This document shows positions 39,747 through 52,677 of a stretch of 64,000 nt of DNA, in pieces. The notes beneath the pieces were generated by a model. The model was not told where the DNA came from. It saw only the letters and a program-made list of their open reading frames with translations, and did not search any database. The stretch's first letter is position 1. Each line of letters begins with the position of its first letter. The DNA lies in assembly GCF_001638985.1 (NCBI RefSeq), contig NW_017265155.1, forward strand, positions 62,001-126,000, given 5' to 3'. The position numbers were made by a program, and so were the translations under genes. The stretch comes from Phycomyces blakesleeanus NRRL 1555(-) (Eukaryota; Mucoromycota; Mucoromycetes; Mucorales; Phycomycetaceae).

Positions 39747-42709
39747 GTCTTTACATAGAAGTTTCTGAATTAATTACTGTAAGAACAGAGAAGACTAGCT
39801 ACAATTAAGTATGCGAGATGTTCATACATGTTAACTCGGGTTTCTTTGTAAGGCAAATACAGAAAGTACTAATAAAAAAGTATGCTATGTATCACCAATT
39901 CCAGAAATTGACTCAATAAAGAACAGAACGTAGCGAAAGTGAGTAGCTTGAGCTTTAATCCCAAGCCCAAGCCCAAGTCCAAGCACTGTCTATAACTCTA
40001 AATATAAATGTTGGTTGAAGCGCTTATTATTATTATCTCTAATAAGAAATTATGGCCTGAATCTTCTAGTAGAGTGCTTATTTACATTCCTGAGCCTGTA
40101 TGTATAAGATATTTATTTAAAGTTTACTTATTGTATAATACATACTTTATTCCACTTGTTGAAGTTTTTAGTTTACTTTTTTTTTTAAAAAAAAAATTAG
40201 TGCACTAACATGGATAATTAATTCCTGGTACTAAAAGTGTGTTTCAAAATATCTACTATGTATCTATGTGAAAAGTACTGATTTCTGTTACAGAAATGCC
40301 GCTTGACAATGGCTTATAAATACATGTCTTGTTCACTTTTCTTTTATTTATTTTACTAAATATTCCTATTATAGAATACATTTAGCTAAAATTATATACT
40401 GATTAGGATGCCAAACTACTTCGCTTATGCAGTGCGGTACCGCTTCATGAATTATAATATTCATACTGCAATTTTCTTTATGCAGATACATTTTTATTTA
40501 CCTCATTATGATTCAGGGCTAGCTTACTTGATTATAGATTTCCACTAAAGATATAAATATGGTGGAATATTTGTGTAGTTCATTGGATACCAATTATGTA
40601 TTTGTGATTCAAAACAAATTTAATAAATAAATAAGAAATATAAAAGTAATTGAAGCTATTATACAAGACTTTCATTCATTAAATAATAAGACATCAAAAA
40701 AGCACGATCGTATTTGAGTAACATTACTATTTCAAACTTGACGTAATCTTAATAGCATATAAGCATTACCCAAGTTATCTTTTGTGGCAAAGTGGTTAAA
40801 TTATTTGGATAATTTTTCTCGATTTGTCGGGTGTGTATCCTAACCCTGATTTAGGATAAAACTGTAGAATTATGGGTTTTACGATAAACTTTCTAGTACT
40901 TTTAACTTAAATATATTTTGAGTACGGGGACCGAGAGCTTAACTCATTGTTTAAAATAGAGAGAAAAACATAGCATAGCATAGCACAACAAAACAAAACA
41001 AAACAAAATAAATATAAAATTTATGTTACTTATCACTAATACTATATTTTACCACAAATTACTATCGTTTCTCTTGGTTATATTCAATTGAAACATACGA
41101 CTATTAGCGGCCTTATTGACCAAAACAAGATAATAGTATTACATCAAGAGATCCAGTGTCATTTGAATTTTCTCTGGATCGATCAAGATAATCGAGCTAT
41201 TAAGTCATTTTCTGTTTTATTTGAGGTGGGTAGTTTCAATAATGTTAATAAAAGCTATCAAATAAAAATATATAATCGTTTTTTATGTGTACTTGTTGTA
41301 GACTGTTATTTCTTTACTCGATGTGCCTTGATTTTGCAATATAATATTTTAGTGCGGACATACTGTAATACGTGGTTTTGCTTTAGCAGACTCAGCTTCC
41401 TCCCAATCTGTGGTACCATTTTAGAAGATGAGTTCAAGTAGAATACTTCACCTTTTCTATGCTCAGCAAGTGTACAGGGCTACAAACTGTATCGATTTTT
41501 AATATTTTAATCATAGGTTCTTTTGTTAAGAGTGCTCTTAAGAAATGGGCAAGATTTTCTCGTATAAGTAGTGTATATGACCTCATTTATATATAATTGC
41601 TATGAAAAAAAAATTATTATACCACTTTATAAATACAGTGCTTAAACTCATGACACATTAGGCAATGAATCAAAAGAACATTCTTTAGTCAAAGGACTGA
41701 CTGACTAAACATCTAATAACAGTCACGAGCTGCTCCGAACAAAGTCAGTTTTACGGACTCTGATGTCCGCCTGGTCTCTGTGCTCATCTTGTTAGACTCG
41801 ATAAAGACAGTCCTTGTTTGATTTTATGGATATTTGACATACATTGAGATCAATGTGGCGCCTTTAAGCCTTTTGGACAAGAGTCTTAGCAATAGCCCAG
41901 ACTTTCCGCTCCATACAAACAAACAGAAAAAAAGAATATCGAAATCAAAAAGTTCTTTGATGTATTTGTCTTGTATGGTTAGCAATACCTTTAACTATCA
42001 ACAAATTACAGATAATAGATTGCATTGTCTCAAGCATAGCAATAGCCTTCATACAAAAACTTGCATAAAGCAATTTTTTTCTGGTTGAATTTCAGACAAG
42101 AATCATCATATAACTTAATTTCAAATAATATATACAGAAAGATAAAAGAATAGACAGATATATATAGAGATGGTAGTAGAATAGAATTTAAACAAACTAT
42201 AATTAGCTTCAAGAGAGGTATGGTATTATTTTAGAGAAAGTTTTATAAAAGGAAGATAGTGAAATACCAGGAATATTCCTTTGTATTAAGTAAACTTGCT
42301 TAGGAAGAATTGTGACAACGGCATGAACATTTTTTTTTGCTTGGTTTTCAGACCTTTTCAAAAAAAAAATCCTGATCTTATCAATGTTCTTTTTAACCAA
42401 CTCGTATTTATTATCCGACATAGGTATTTAAATCTCAAACGTAGTCACTTTTAATTTAAGACCAAAAAAGAGAGGCAAAACTTGTCTGAAAATAAACTTG
42501 AGTTAGTCCAAAAAAAAGAGTAATAAAGTTACGAAGTTTTTGAAAAGGTTTGAAAACCAAATAAAAAAATAATACTTTATTAAATTAAAACACCGTTGTT
42601 ACACTATTTTTTTTAGATAATTTGCAAACAAGTATTTCTCTGTTTTCCAACACTTCGGCTTTTTACGTTCTTTGATTCTTCTTTCTCTTTCTCTTTCTCT
42701 TTCGAACCT
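39061..42709. other. Gene-poor AT-rich region
   Basis: Contains a long (AT)n run (39715-39743), T10A10-type tracts (39101-39120, 40177-40196), CAAAA/CATAG short tandem repeats (40969-41007), and a CTTTCT pyrimidine repeat (42683-42703) just upstream of the next gene. Plus-strand frame 41088-41441 and minus-strand frame from 42421 look slightly protein-like but match nothing known to me. Confidence 0.4.
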
Positions 42710-44594
42710 ATGCGTATTATATCACCTCTATCAATTATTCTAATCTATCACATACTTTGTAAGTATTGAAATACACATGGATATATATATATATATATAT
42801 ATACATATATGAACAAAAGCACTTAACTAATATTACCATTCTTTTTTGTTCTTCTTCCTTTCCTTTCTTCATCTTCACAGCCGTCGCTGGTAAAGGTGGT
42901 GGCGGAGGAAAGGCGTCTGGAGGCTCTAGTAGTGGTAGCACAGGAAGTACAGGAAGCACAGGAAGCACTGGAAGCACTGGCAGTACCGGCAGTACCGGCG
43001 GTAGCACTGGAAGTTCAGCTGGTGCAAGACCAAATGGTGCGTAATCTTTGATTTCGACCCTCAGTTTATTAAGCAAAGTTTACTTATTAACTTATTAACA
43101 TTATTTGTTTAGGTGGAGGTGGAGCATTTTCTCAGCCTAGAACAAATATACCTAGTAGAGCACCTGCTGGAAGTGTAGGATACTCTAAAGGAGGTGCGGG
43201 TGTTGTTCCCACTCAAAACACCAATTATGGAAACACAAGAGGTAACAATAGTTATTATTATTATTAAGGTGAAGAAAAATTTGTTGGCAATATATTTATA
43301 TGTGTTTTTTTTTATAAAAAAATAAATAAATAAAGGGAGTTATAACTACTATACTCCTACGACAGCCAGTGGTTACGGAACAGCTGGTCGTAGTGGCTGG
43401 GTAGGTGCCTACAACCCTGCGATGCTATATTGGGTTATGGTACCATCGTTCCTATACCTCGGATATCATTCAACCTATCATCGTTATAACCAAGATACCG
43501 GGGCTTACTATGCTCCCCAAATCGACACACAAAGCAACGGTCCATCGAATATCCTAATCAATGGTACTGAATATACGAGCGACGAAGATAATTATCACTA
43601 CACCTTTAATATCAGTACAAACAATGGATATCCCATGGCAGACCATGCTTATTATGCCTCATCCGACCATGGTGCTCATCCTGCAGACTTTGCTTACCGT
43701 CTCACTTTCTCACATGTCGTCGAATTTGAGGATGTCAACCAAAATGGCATGTTCGATCCTGATCAAGACCGCGTACTGGCTGCCTCATCTCTCCAGAATG
43801 CAGTTTGGAAAGAGCTTGTATTATCTATGAAGCCTGTTCCTACCAATTCGTCGCAGTCTTATTATGCTGTTACCACTAATGCAAGCATCCCCTTCAATGG
43901 AACCAACAATCTTTTTAACGTCCAGCTCACATGGCGAATGTCCAACCTTCAGTTAAACTCCACAGCATCTATTCCAATTCAGCCAAACTCATTGCAATAT
44001 GACTTTGGTGTGTCTGGATATCCTCTCACCTCATCACGCCTAGCCCTTGCTCAGCTTATGAATACTTTGAAAGACAGTGATGTCTTATTTGACGTAAATT
44101 CCACTACTCCCGTTGACATTTCTGCTCAAATCAGGTCTAATCAGACATATGGCCTCTCAATCGGCAATTACTCTGAGGGTCGTCTGGAATACCAAAACAC
44201 ACTAAACATCAGTGACGGGTCGAACGCTGGATGGTACACCAGTTTGAAGCCAAACGATATCTCTGCGAACTCTTACATTTCTCCTGACGATTGGATTTGG
44301 GGTACTCAGGCACCTTCCACTGGTGTTTCTAAACTACTTTTCATTTCTATGCCTTTTACCACCGACTCATCTGCACCTGTCAATAATGGTACCGCCGCAG
44401 TCAATGCAACCACTACAGGTGCTACGATATCCGGTTCGGTCTCGGGAATGGGTTTTTTGGATGTTGATGTCATGAATGCAATTGCATCTGCCTCAAGTTC
44501 AGCAGACAGTTCCATAAAATCGTTAGCATCTAAAACTCCCTTGTATATGGTCACTTTTCCATGCATATTGTTTGGCGTATTGATTAGCTTGTAG
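42710..44594 (+). CDS. Secreted, probably GPI-anchored protein with Gly-Ser-Thr linker (paralogue A; 4 exons, 530 aa)
   Basis: Exons 42710-42758, 42881-43036, 43113-43241 and 43336-44594 join in frame to 531 codons. N-terminus MRIISPLSIILIYHIL is a signal peptide. Then comes a Gly-rich linker with seven GST repeats (exon 2), a Gly/Pro/Asn-rich exon, and a globular domain of about 400 residues with a hydrophobic NPAMLYWVMVPSFLYLGY segment, ILINGTEYTSDEDNYHYTF, FAYRLTFSHVVEF, an EF-hand-like DVNQNGMFDPDQD, SSLQNAVWK, and SYISPDDWIWG. It has many N-glycosylation sequons and ends in a hydrophobic tail (VTFPCILFGVLISL), typical of a GPI signal. Function unknown; it probably sits in the cell wall or plasma membrane. 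A close paralogue lies 6 kb downstream with the same exon structure. Confidence 0.8.
42935..43015 (+). repeat. In-frame 9-bp GST-coding tandem repeat
   Basis: Repeat of the type GGAAGCACA encodes Gly-Ser-Thr about seven times plus a GGSTG variant, inside exon 2 of paralogue A. Absent from paralogue B. Confidence 0.9.
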
Positions 44595-46756
44595 ATTCTT
44601 GCTACATATATATATATATATATATATTCCTACTCTTACAATTATATTCTCACTTTATTTTACTCTTTTATATATAAATATACAGTGATACGTATGTATA
44701 ATAATAATAACACTAACAATAACAATACTAATAATATATAATACAATACAATGCGAATTTATCAATATATAATCCCTTGTTTTGTAAGCCTTTATTAAAG
44801 ATTTAATCAAGCTTATATATCTCAGAGATTAATAATTACAAATGAAATATGCAAACAGAACAAACACTAGTCCTGACTAATCTTTAGAATTACAATCCAA
44901 GTATATAAAATTTCATTTAATTTCTTATTACGATGTTCTTTGGGTGTGGGTTTGTCTTGAACTTCCTTTGGAGTGTTGGTCGAAATTCTCTTTAAAACGG
45001 TTTATTTCTTGTACTATGGGGTTTCCAAGTGAATTACACGCAGGCTGAAAAGTAAAGTTCTGTGGCTCGTCAAAGAAATACAGTTTTTGCCAGCCTCTTT
45101 AAACAAAGATTTTTTTTAGTGATCATCTGAGTTTACAGGGTTTCTGGGAGTTCTTTAGAAACATTCCGTCATAAGCTTTCTCACTAACCCACGGTTGTGG
45201 AAATTTGGGGGAGTTTCTTTGTTATTTGAAATCGGTGAGCAATTAGTGATAATGCGATACTACCCGTTTTTTCATTTAGTTCATATTGAATTATGTGTGG
45301 CTAGCCAGTTATTAAAGTTGAAAAAAAAGATATCCTCAGAGCCATTTTAATACAATGATTTTCTCAAAGTAGATTTCATTCTTACATAAAAATGTTACAT
45401 CATCTTTTGTACCCTTTCACTATGCGGTGTATATTGATAAGATTTCTTATTATTTTTATTTAGGTTTGCAACTATTAAATCCAACTTCCTTGCTTTGAAA
45501 GTCGACAATCAATTTATATAGTTTTCCAAATCAAAAGCTTGCTACAACTAATAATAATAATATTCGAAGCACAAACCACTTGGAAATATCCGATATTTAT
45601 TGATTGATTTATGCCACCAATGTATATGCAAATATCTGCTATATATATACATTTGTTTCAATTCCAGCCTTTGTCTCGTATGTCAGTTCTCCAAAGCTTT
45701 CTCTTTTGGTATCACAATAATTTCAACCTAAATAACATGAATAAACCTCACCGAAAGCATAATACCAAGTCGCAATTGGTGAAGTATGTACTAGAAGTTC
45801 AAGATAGCAGGAATATCTTAACTCCATAAATAAATATCAAACTTTAACAGATAAATGTCCTAAAAAATTAGATGTTAAAACCTATTCTTCTAACTCCTCT
45901 TCTTATTGTAGTACTGAATAATATATATATATATAAGATTAGATGTTAGGAAAATAATCATCAAATGGACAGCCAAAAAATATATAGCTACAGTTACATA
46001 TTTGTAAAGGATCCTGTCTATATTTTAACCAGAAAAATATATAAAAAATCTTAATTTAAAGAAAATAAACATAGTATAATACTGCAATAAGCATATTGAT
46101 TTCTAGTAACAAGATCACAATCCTAGATATTAAATTTTCCTTGTATAATATCGTAATGATATTAATGTCAATAGTACAAATATACTCGCTTTTGGTAAGA
46201 AACATCTTCTTTTCACAGTTCATGATGGTTTCAGAATATTTTTGCTAATGGAGCTTACAGCACAACTTTCTTGAGAAGAAGAAAGACATTTTTTTGATAG
46301 TTTGTTTCGTGACACTATTGTTTTACGACATTATTTTTTATAATTGCGCCATAGTATCCAGATATTGGGATACATCTAAAAAAAATCGCCTAAATGATAA
46401 TCTCCTATATCTAATGGGCTAGTATTCAAGCAATCAATATAATTGAAAGCACTCGAAATAACCATATTTAATAGACTGTATAAGTATATTCTCATATTAG
46501 CATTCAAGTGTATGCTCTTAAGCAAGACAAAGAGAGATAAAGAGTGTTAAGCTAGTAAAGAGTATGTGTCAAAGCATGCCCGTGTAGCCTCAATCATATT
46601 GCGACATCAGTGGTTCCTTTGGCGTTTATTGTATTACCGACTCGATTGATTTTCATTGCATATTATACATTTCTATACTAAAGAAAAAGATATAAATAAT
46701 CATGCTTTAACAGCTAGTTAATATCATCTTACTCCGTTCTATTTTATTATTAAAGA
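44595..46756. other. Spacer between paralogue A and the sulfatase
   Basis: TA run directly after the stop (44606-44626), ATA/ATAA-rich sequence, otherwise AT-rich with no gene recognised. Confidence 0.5.
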
Positions 46757-49399
46757 ATGAAGTTCACTATTATCGGGGCAGCCTTATTTTTATTACAAAG
46801 CTTCCTTCTTACTGAAGCCAAGAGAGAAGCAACCCCCTCAAAACCAAACATATTATTTATATTTACCGACGATCAGGATGCAAAGCTTGACTCAATTGAC
46901 TACATGCCTAATCTTCAAAAATATCTGGTCCAGCAAGGTACTATATACCGCAATCATTACGCAACTATATCGGTGTGCTGTCCAAGCAGAGTTTCACTTT
47001 TGCGAGGTCAATACGCGCATAACACAAAGTAAGGCCTGTTGTGTATTGTATTAATCCACAAGACCTCTAGCTATAACAGCCTTGTATAGTATTACAGATG
47101 TGAGCCCTCCATACGGAGGCTATGCAAGATTTAGTAGACTTGGATTGGGAGATAATTATCTGCCCATCTGGATGCAGGAGGTATGTTTTTAGTCGAAAGC
47201 TTCTCTATGTTTTCGCATGTATGTTTACTAGTATGCTTCTTGGCGATATATATATATGTATCATCCTTTAGGCTGGATATTCGACTCACTACATTGGAAA
47301 GCTTATGAATGAATATACTGTAAACAACTACAATAACCCCAAGCCAAAAGGGTAAGTCGCTAATCATTTTTACAGAACTGACCATACTAAATATCAAACC
47401 CTTTTTTTCTCGATAATAGGTTTGATTACCAAGGTAAGCCTTTAAAAGAAGAAGAAACAAGCTTGTAGCTAACCACCAATCTTACTCCCACCTATAGACC
47501 AGCTTGTAGATCCATTTACCTACATTTACAATACCGCGGTTTTCTCTAGAAATGGAGAGCCTCCTGTATATTACAACAACACGTACCAGACAGACGTTAT
47601 TCACGCCAAAGCGCGGGACGCTTTGAAGAGACAGAGAGATACTGATAAGCCTTTCTTTTTGTGGGGTAAGCTAACAAAACTTGATTCTTAAAGTAATGCA
47701 TCTTAACATATTTATAGTGGCTCCAATGGCACCCCATGGTCAGTTTTTTATTGGAGATAATGGGTCTATCGAAACCATGCCTGCTGTGCCTGCCACGCGA
47801 CATGCTAATCTATTCAAGGATGTTAAAAGTAAGCTTCTGGATAGAAATATATATATATAGAAATTACCATAGACTAATACTTTATTTTTCAGTCCCTCGC
47901 AATCCAAACTTCAATCCTGAAAACCAAACCAAAACAGCTTCTTTCTGGAAAGACATGGAAAGGCTTAACGATACAATTGTTGAAGAGCTCGATGAAGCCT
48001 ATCGGGACAGACTCCGTGCTCTTCAAGCTGTAGACGAGATGATTGGCTCTTTGTTTGAAGAACTTGAAGAGCAAGGAAAATTAGATAACACTTATGTTAT
48101 TTATAGTGCTGATAATGGGTAAATACAGAAATTCCAGAACTACGCGAGACAATTAATAGCTGGTTTTTATAAGATATCACCTTGGACAGCATCGATCTTA
48201 CCCTGGAAAATGCTCCAATATAGAAGAGGACATAAAGTAAGTATATCCCAAGATTAAGTGCAAATTGATTTATTTTTTGTATCTTCTTTGAAAAATAATA
48301 ATAATAGTGTTCCTTTCATTGTACGTGGTCCTGGAATTGAAAAAGGAAAAATAAGCGATGTAGTTAGCTCTCATCATGATATTGCGCCTACACTCTTGGC
48401 ACTAGCTAAAGGAGATGAGTATGTTCCTGACTGGGTGGATGGAGGTGTAATTCCACTCACGAAGGACCTTGAACGTCATCCCAAGCCTGTTGCGAAAGAA
48501 AGTTTTGCTGTTGAATTCTGGGCTACTTTTAATATGGCAGAGTAAATACAATTTTCTGCAAGCTTTTAGACAGTTTCTTACTCTTTATTTCACGTAGAAA
48601 CTACCCTAGTATTAAGATCGTAGGACCCAATACCTACAAAACTGTCAGAGTCATCTCAGATAATTACAATTGTAAGTCAAAAAAGTAATTTATAGTGAAA
48701 TGTTATTAACTTTGTTGCCCGGCCATTTTTATATAGATATGTATTCGGTCTGGTGTACTGGCGAGCATGAGCTGTACAATCTGAAGGATGACCCATATGA
48801 GTTGAATAATATATATGGCAATACCCACATCCAGCTTCGCAGTCGATTGGATGCTCTTATTATTGTTTTAAAGGCGTGCCGTGCAGATAATTGTCGTGAT
48901 CCATGGCGTATTATTCATCCTGAAGATCCTTCTATTAAAACCCTTGAGGATGCTCTTCATGAAAAGGTATCACTAGCTGTGTCTGTACACTGAATTATAG
49001 ATACTAGATATTAATATTCTGCTTGCTTAGTATGACTATCACTATACTCAGTTCCAAAAGTTTACATTTGGAGAATGTGAAAACCATTACTCTGCCAGTA
49101 ACGAGCTTCCTCACATTGGATCTCATTTTATAAATAACATTACGTACATCCATACAAACTCGGGCTCACAGGCTGTATTCTCTGCACCAAGAAACCAAAA
49201 ACGCGATGAAACTAAACCCGATTTAAAGAGTATCCCAGAAGATATTCTAGGACTTTTGTACTTGATACCTAAACCAGAGCAAGCCGGTCAATTCAGTCTT
49301 GATGAAGATTATGAAAAACATTCTGTTCCTGTACCCCAAGAGCTCATTGATACTCATATAAATTGGTCAGAGTATGGCTTCTATAATGTTGGATCATAA
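46757..49399 (+). CDS. Secreted sulfatase (arylsulfatase / N-acetylglucosamine-6-sulfatase type), multi-exon
   Basis: About ten or more small exons from ATG at 46757 to TAA at 49397-49399. Residues 1-20 (MKFTIIGAALFLLQSFLLTE) form a signal peptide. Hallmarks: metal-binding KPNILFIFTDDQD at about 30-41; the formylglycine signature CCPSR with Cys74 as the residue to be oxidised, followed by LLRGQYAHN; YIGKLMNEY; APMAPHGQF; VIYSADNGYHLGQHR; and SVWCTGEHELYNLKDDPYELNN. It hydrolyses sulfate esters outside the cell or in the vacuole and needs a formylglycine-generating enzyme or equivalent. Sequence order resembles the GNS/arylsulfatase subfamily; the substrate is not readable. The last exon extends beyond the usual domain with Asn-rich sequence. 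It is flanked on both sides by the surface-protein paralogues in the same orientation. Confidence 0.92.
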
Positions 49400-50935
49400 A
49401 CATATAATATATATATATATATATATATTGTTTTTTAAGATAATAAAAAGAAATATCCACGAAGCTAGATAAATTGTTTTGCTGTAAATTTCTTCCGATC
49501 ATAGTATACACTTTATGTGAACAGACTAAAAGTTCAAAAAAGTTCAAAAAAGTTCAAAAAGTTCAAAAAGTTCAAAAAAGGGCAATTTTTTTTAATCGAC
49601 TCTAATTGGCTAGTCTTCTTCCATTGTCATTTGGGCTGAGAAGAAGAGCATGTTTTTGATGAAAACTATGTTCTATAGGGTGCAAGGTCTAGAATAACCC
49701 GCAATAAAACATTCTCACTTAAGGACAGAGACAGCATTATAAGCACAATTTTACCTATGTACTTGCACTAATTCTGAACTTTTTTTTAAAAAAAAGAAAG
49801 GTGTGGATAGTCATGAATTAATCTGATTGACTAAGTTCAGGATGAACTTGTTTTACCCTTTTTTTGCCTTTTTTTGAACTTTTAGTCTGACCACACCAAC
49901 TGTGATTTGTATTAAAATAGAAAAATCGGATATGTATCGCTCTCTGTATGCGTCAAAAAAATATGTTTCAATACTTTTTTAGTATACACATACTCAAAGA
50001 CAATATACATAGATGATTTCTTTTTCGTTATATAAAAAAAGTCAATAGAATTTAATAAAGTTATTTGTAATATTTTTACAAATTAAGGAAATTCATTCGG
50101 CTGTTCATATTTGTTCTAAAGTACATATATAGGCGAATTTCTCTTAATACTGGAAAAACTATTTTTGTCTGTTTTCTAGAACAAGCTATTAACGGGGCTA
50201 ATACCAAGAAGTAGTATCCAAAGGCTGAGCATATTAAAGCCTTATGCGAGACAAAAATAAGAATTCTGTCTACCTTGCCATGTGAGATAAAGTTACGAAC
50301 AAATATAGCAAATCTTTTTGGTTATTTATTTGATCTCTGGCAAATAACTTGGTCTCATTTAATTATAAAAAGTATTCTAATTCATAAAGATGATTTTTTT
50401 AGTAAGCCTTTTTATATAATCCGGCTGTTATAAATTGATGTTTATATATATATAAAGTACAATGTGCCTTGACCCTGATGAAAAATAGTACAAACCATTA
50501 CTTAATAGTCATTTATTGCATTACCACTCATCAGATTGGATCTCAAATTGGTTTTAGAAGCTCTTCATATATAAAGTATAAATATATAAATAAAGAAGCT
50601 CTTGGGTGTTTTATTGGTGTGAACATTCGCTGTCAAACCTCGATATTAAAAAAAAAGCAGGGACTTACACCAACTTAGCCTATTGACATTTATGGCTAAG
50701 TAAACACATAATACTGAAATTTTGAGTACCAGGTATAAGCCCTAAAATAAAGTATACATTAAGCGTGTGGGCCACTGGTTACACATCTTCTTTCTTGCTA
50801 TATGGCTTATTTTGTTGAGACTGTCATGAAAACAAAAAACAATAGCAATGCTATTGTAACACATTAACTTAGGTAAGTATATAAAACGTACACTTTTTTC
50901 ATATATCTTCTTTATTAAAAGCATTACTTTGAATT
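49400..50935. other. Spacer with MITE-like element
   Basis: Apart from the inverted-repeat element listed separately, AT-rich with no gene. A TA run follows the sulfatase stop (49405-49429). Confidence 0.5.
49517..49894. mobile_element. MITE-like element, about 370 bp, 20-bp perfect terminal inverted repeats
   Basis: 49522-49541 (CAGACTAAAAGTTCAAAAAA) is repeated exactly in reverse complement at 49870-49889. The match extends outward as GTG-NN on both sides and inward to a GGCA/GGGCA run. Inside the left end the unit AGTTCAAAAA is tandemly repeated about five times. No coding capacity. This is typical of a non-autonomous DNA transposon or foldback element; no clear target duplication was seen. 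Confidence 0.65.
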
Positions 50936-52677
50936 ATGCGCGTTCTATCGCTTACCCTGATTGTCCTTTTGTGCCATGTCATTTGTGAGTAGTAATACGT
51001 ATATATATAAATATATACGTTTTATGTGCCATGTTTAATTTATAGGCACAAAACCCGTCTAATTCTTTTATGTAACCATAATTGGTAAAGATAGTGAAGG
51101 AAAAGGATTTACTCGTTTCAAAGCGCGTGTCTTGTCGATCAAAAAGTTTTCAGGCGGTAAGCTGGGGTTTTCTGTAATAAAGCATACTGCAGCCCATATT
51201 TTAAGATATACACACCCACTTACTTGTACTTAGATAGTGGAGGTGGAGGTCTATCTCGCCCGAAGGCCGAAATTTCTAGCAATTCTCTCCCAGGGACAAA
51301 GGGCTATACAAAAGGTGGTGAAGGCCCACCTATTTCAGGAGGAACTTATCCTAACACAAGAGGTAATTGTACAAACGTAGTAAAAAAATTATACTTGTAT
51401 TAATTTATAATATAGCTTTAAACAATAATTATAAACAAACAACATCACAACATTTTTCAGAAAATGGTCGCAGTGGTTGGATGGGTGCATATAATCCTGC
51501 AATGGTCTATTGGGCTATTACACCTGCAATATTCTATGCTGGTTACTATGAAGCTTTTCGCCGTTTTGATCCAGAAACCGGAGCTTACTATGCTCCTAAT
51601 ATTACTACACAAGCAGATAATCCATCAAATATTTTGATAAACGGCACCGAATACACAAGCGACGAGGACAATTACCATTATACCTTTAATATTAGCACCA
51701 ACAACGGGTATCCAATGGTAGATCATGCGTATTGGGCCACTTCTGATTTTAGTGCCTCACTTGCAGATTTTGCTTACCGTCTTACTTTTTCACATGTCGT
51801 CGAGTTTGATGATGTAAACCAAAATGGCATGTTTGATCCTGATCAAGATCATCTCCTGGCCGTGTCTTCTCTCCAAAATGCAGTTTGGAAAGATCTTTTT
51901 TGGGAGGAAGTCCCTATGCCTACTAATTCATCGCTGACCTACTATATGGCTACTTCTAATGCCACTATACCTTTTAATGGAAGTAGTAGCTATTTTGATG
52001 TACAATTTACATGGCGCCTATCTAACATTCGGTTAAACACAACTGTTTCGATTCCTGTGCAGCCTAACTCACTCCAATACGATTTTAAGGTGGAGGGATA
52101 CCCTACCACTTCTGCTCGTCTAGCACTTGTTCAGCTTGTGAATACTTTTGAGGAGAATGAGATTACTTTTGACGTGAACAACACAACCCCTATAGACGTT
52201 GCCACTCAAGTAAGAACCAATATTACTTATGGAATCTCGATCGGCAATTACTCTGAAGGGCGTCTCGAATACCACAACAAAGTCAATATTAGTGATGGAT
52301 CGGCCGCTGGATGGTACACTGACCTAAGCCCAGATAATATTTCTGCAAGTTCTTACATATCTCCGGACGATTGGATCTGGGGAATCTATCCTCCTTCTAT
52401 TGGTATATCTAAGCTGCTCTTTGTCTCCATGCCTTTTCAAAGTGAAAACTCCGTTCCGGTCAAAAATGGTACTTCCTCCGCCACCAAAACCGCTAAAAAT
52501 GGCAAAGTATCTGGTATGGTCTCAGGTCTAGGATTTCTGGATGTTGATGTCATGAATGCTATGGCCATTCCTTCTTCAGGGCTCTCAAACATATACATTT
52601 CATCTGCGGCATACACTATTCATCTTTTTACTACTACTGTGACATTTATTATCTTAAGTGCACTTTCTTTACCATAA
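50936..52677 (+). CDS. Secreted, probably GPI-anchored protein (paralogue B of the 42.7-kb gene)
   Basis: Exon 1 (50936-50984, 49 nt, signal peptide MRVLSLTLIVLLCHVI), exon 3 (51234-51362, 129 nt) and exon 4 (51461-52677) correspond exactly in position, phase and, for exons 1 and 3, length to paralogue A. The main domain keeps NPSNILINGTEYTSDEDNY, FAYRLTFSHVVEF, DVNQNGMFDPDQD, SSLQNAVWK, ISDGS.AGWYT and SYISPDDWIWG, and the same hydrophobic C-terminal tail. Exon 2 is divergent: with the TATAG acceptor it meets an in-frame TAA at 51060-51062, so the intact model uses an AAAG acceptor (exon 2 = 51091-51156), giving 486 residues. The Gly-Ser-Thr linker of paralogue A is missing. Function unknown; cell-surface location inferred. 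Confidence 0.75.

Noticed and set aside
41088..41441. Plus-strand open frame of 117 codons
   Set aside because: Looks mildly protein-like at its start but has no splice or neighbour support and no family resemblance.
43561..43830. Second plus-strand frame inside paralogue A
   Set aside because: Overlaps the conserved domain in another frame; paralogue B does not preserve it as a product.
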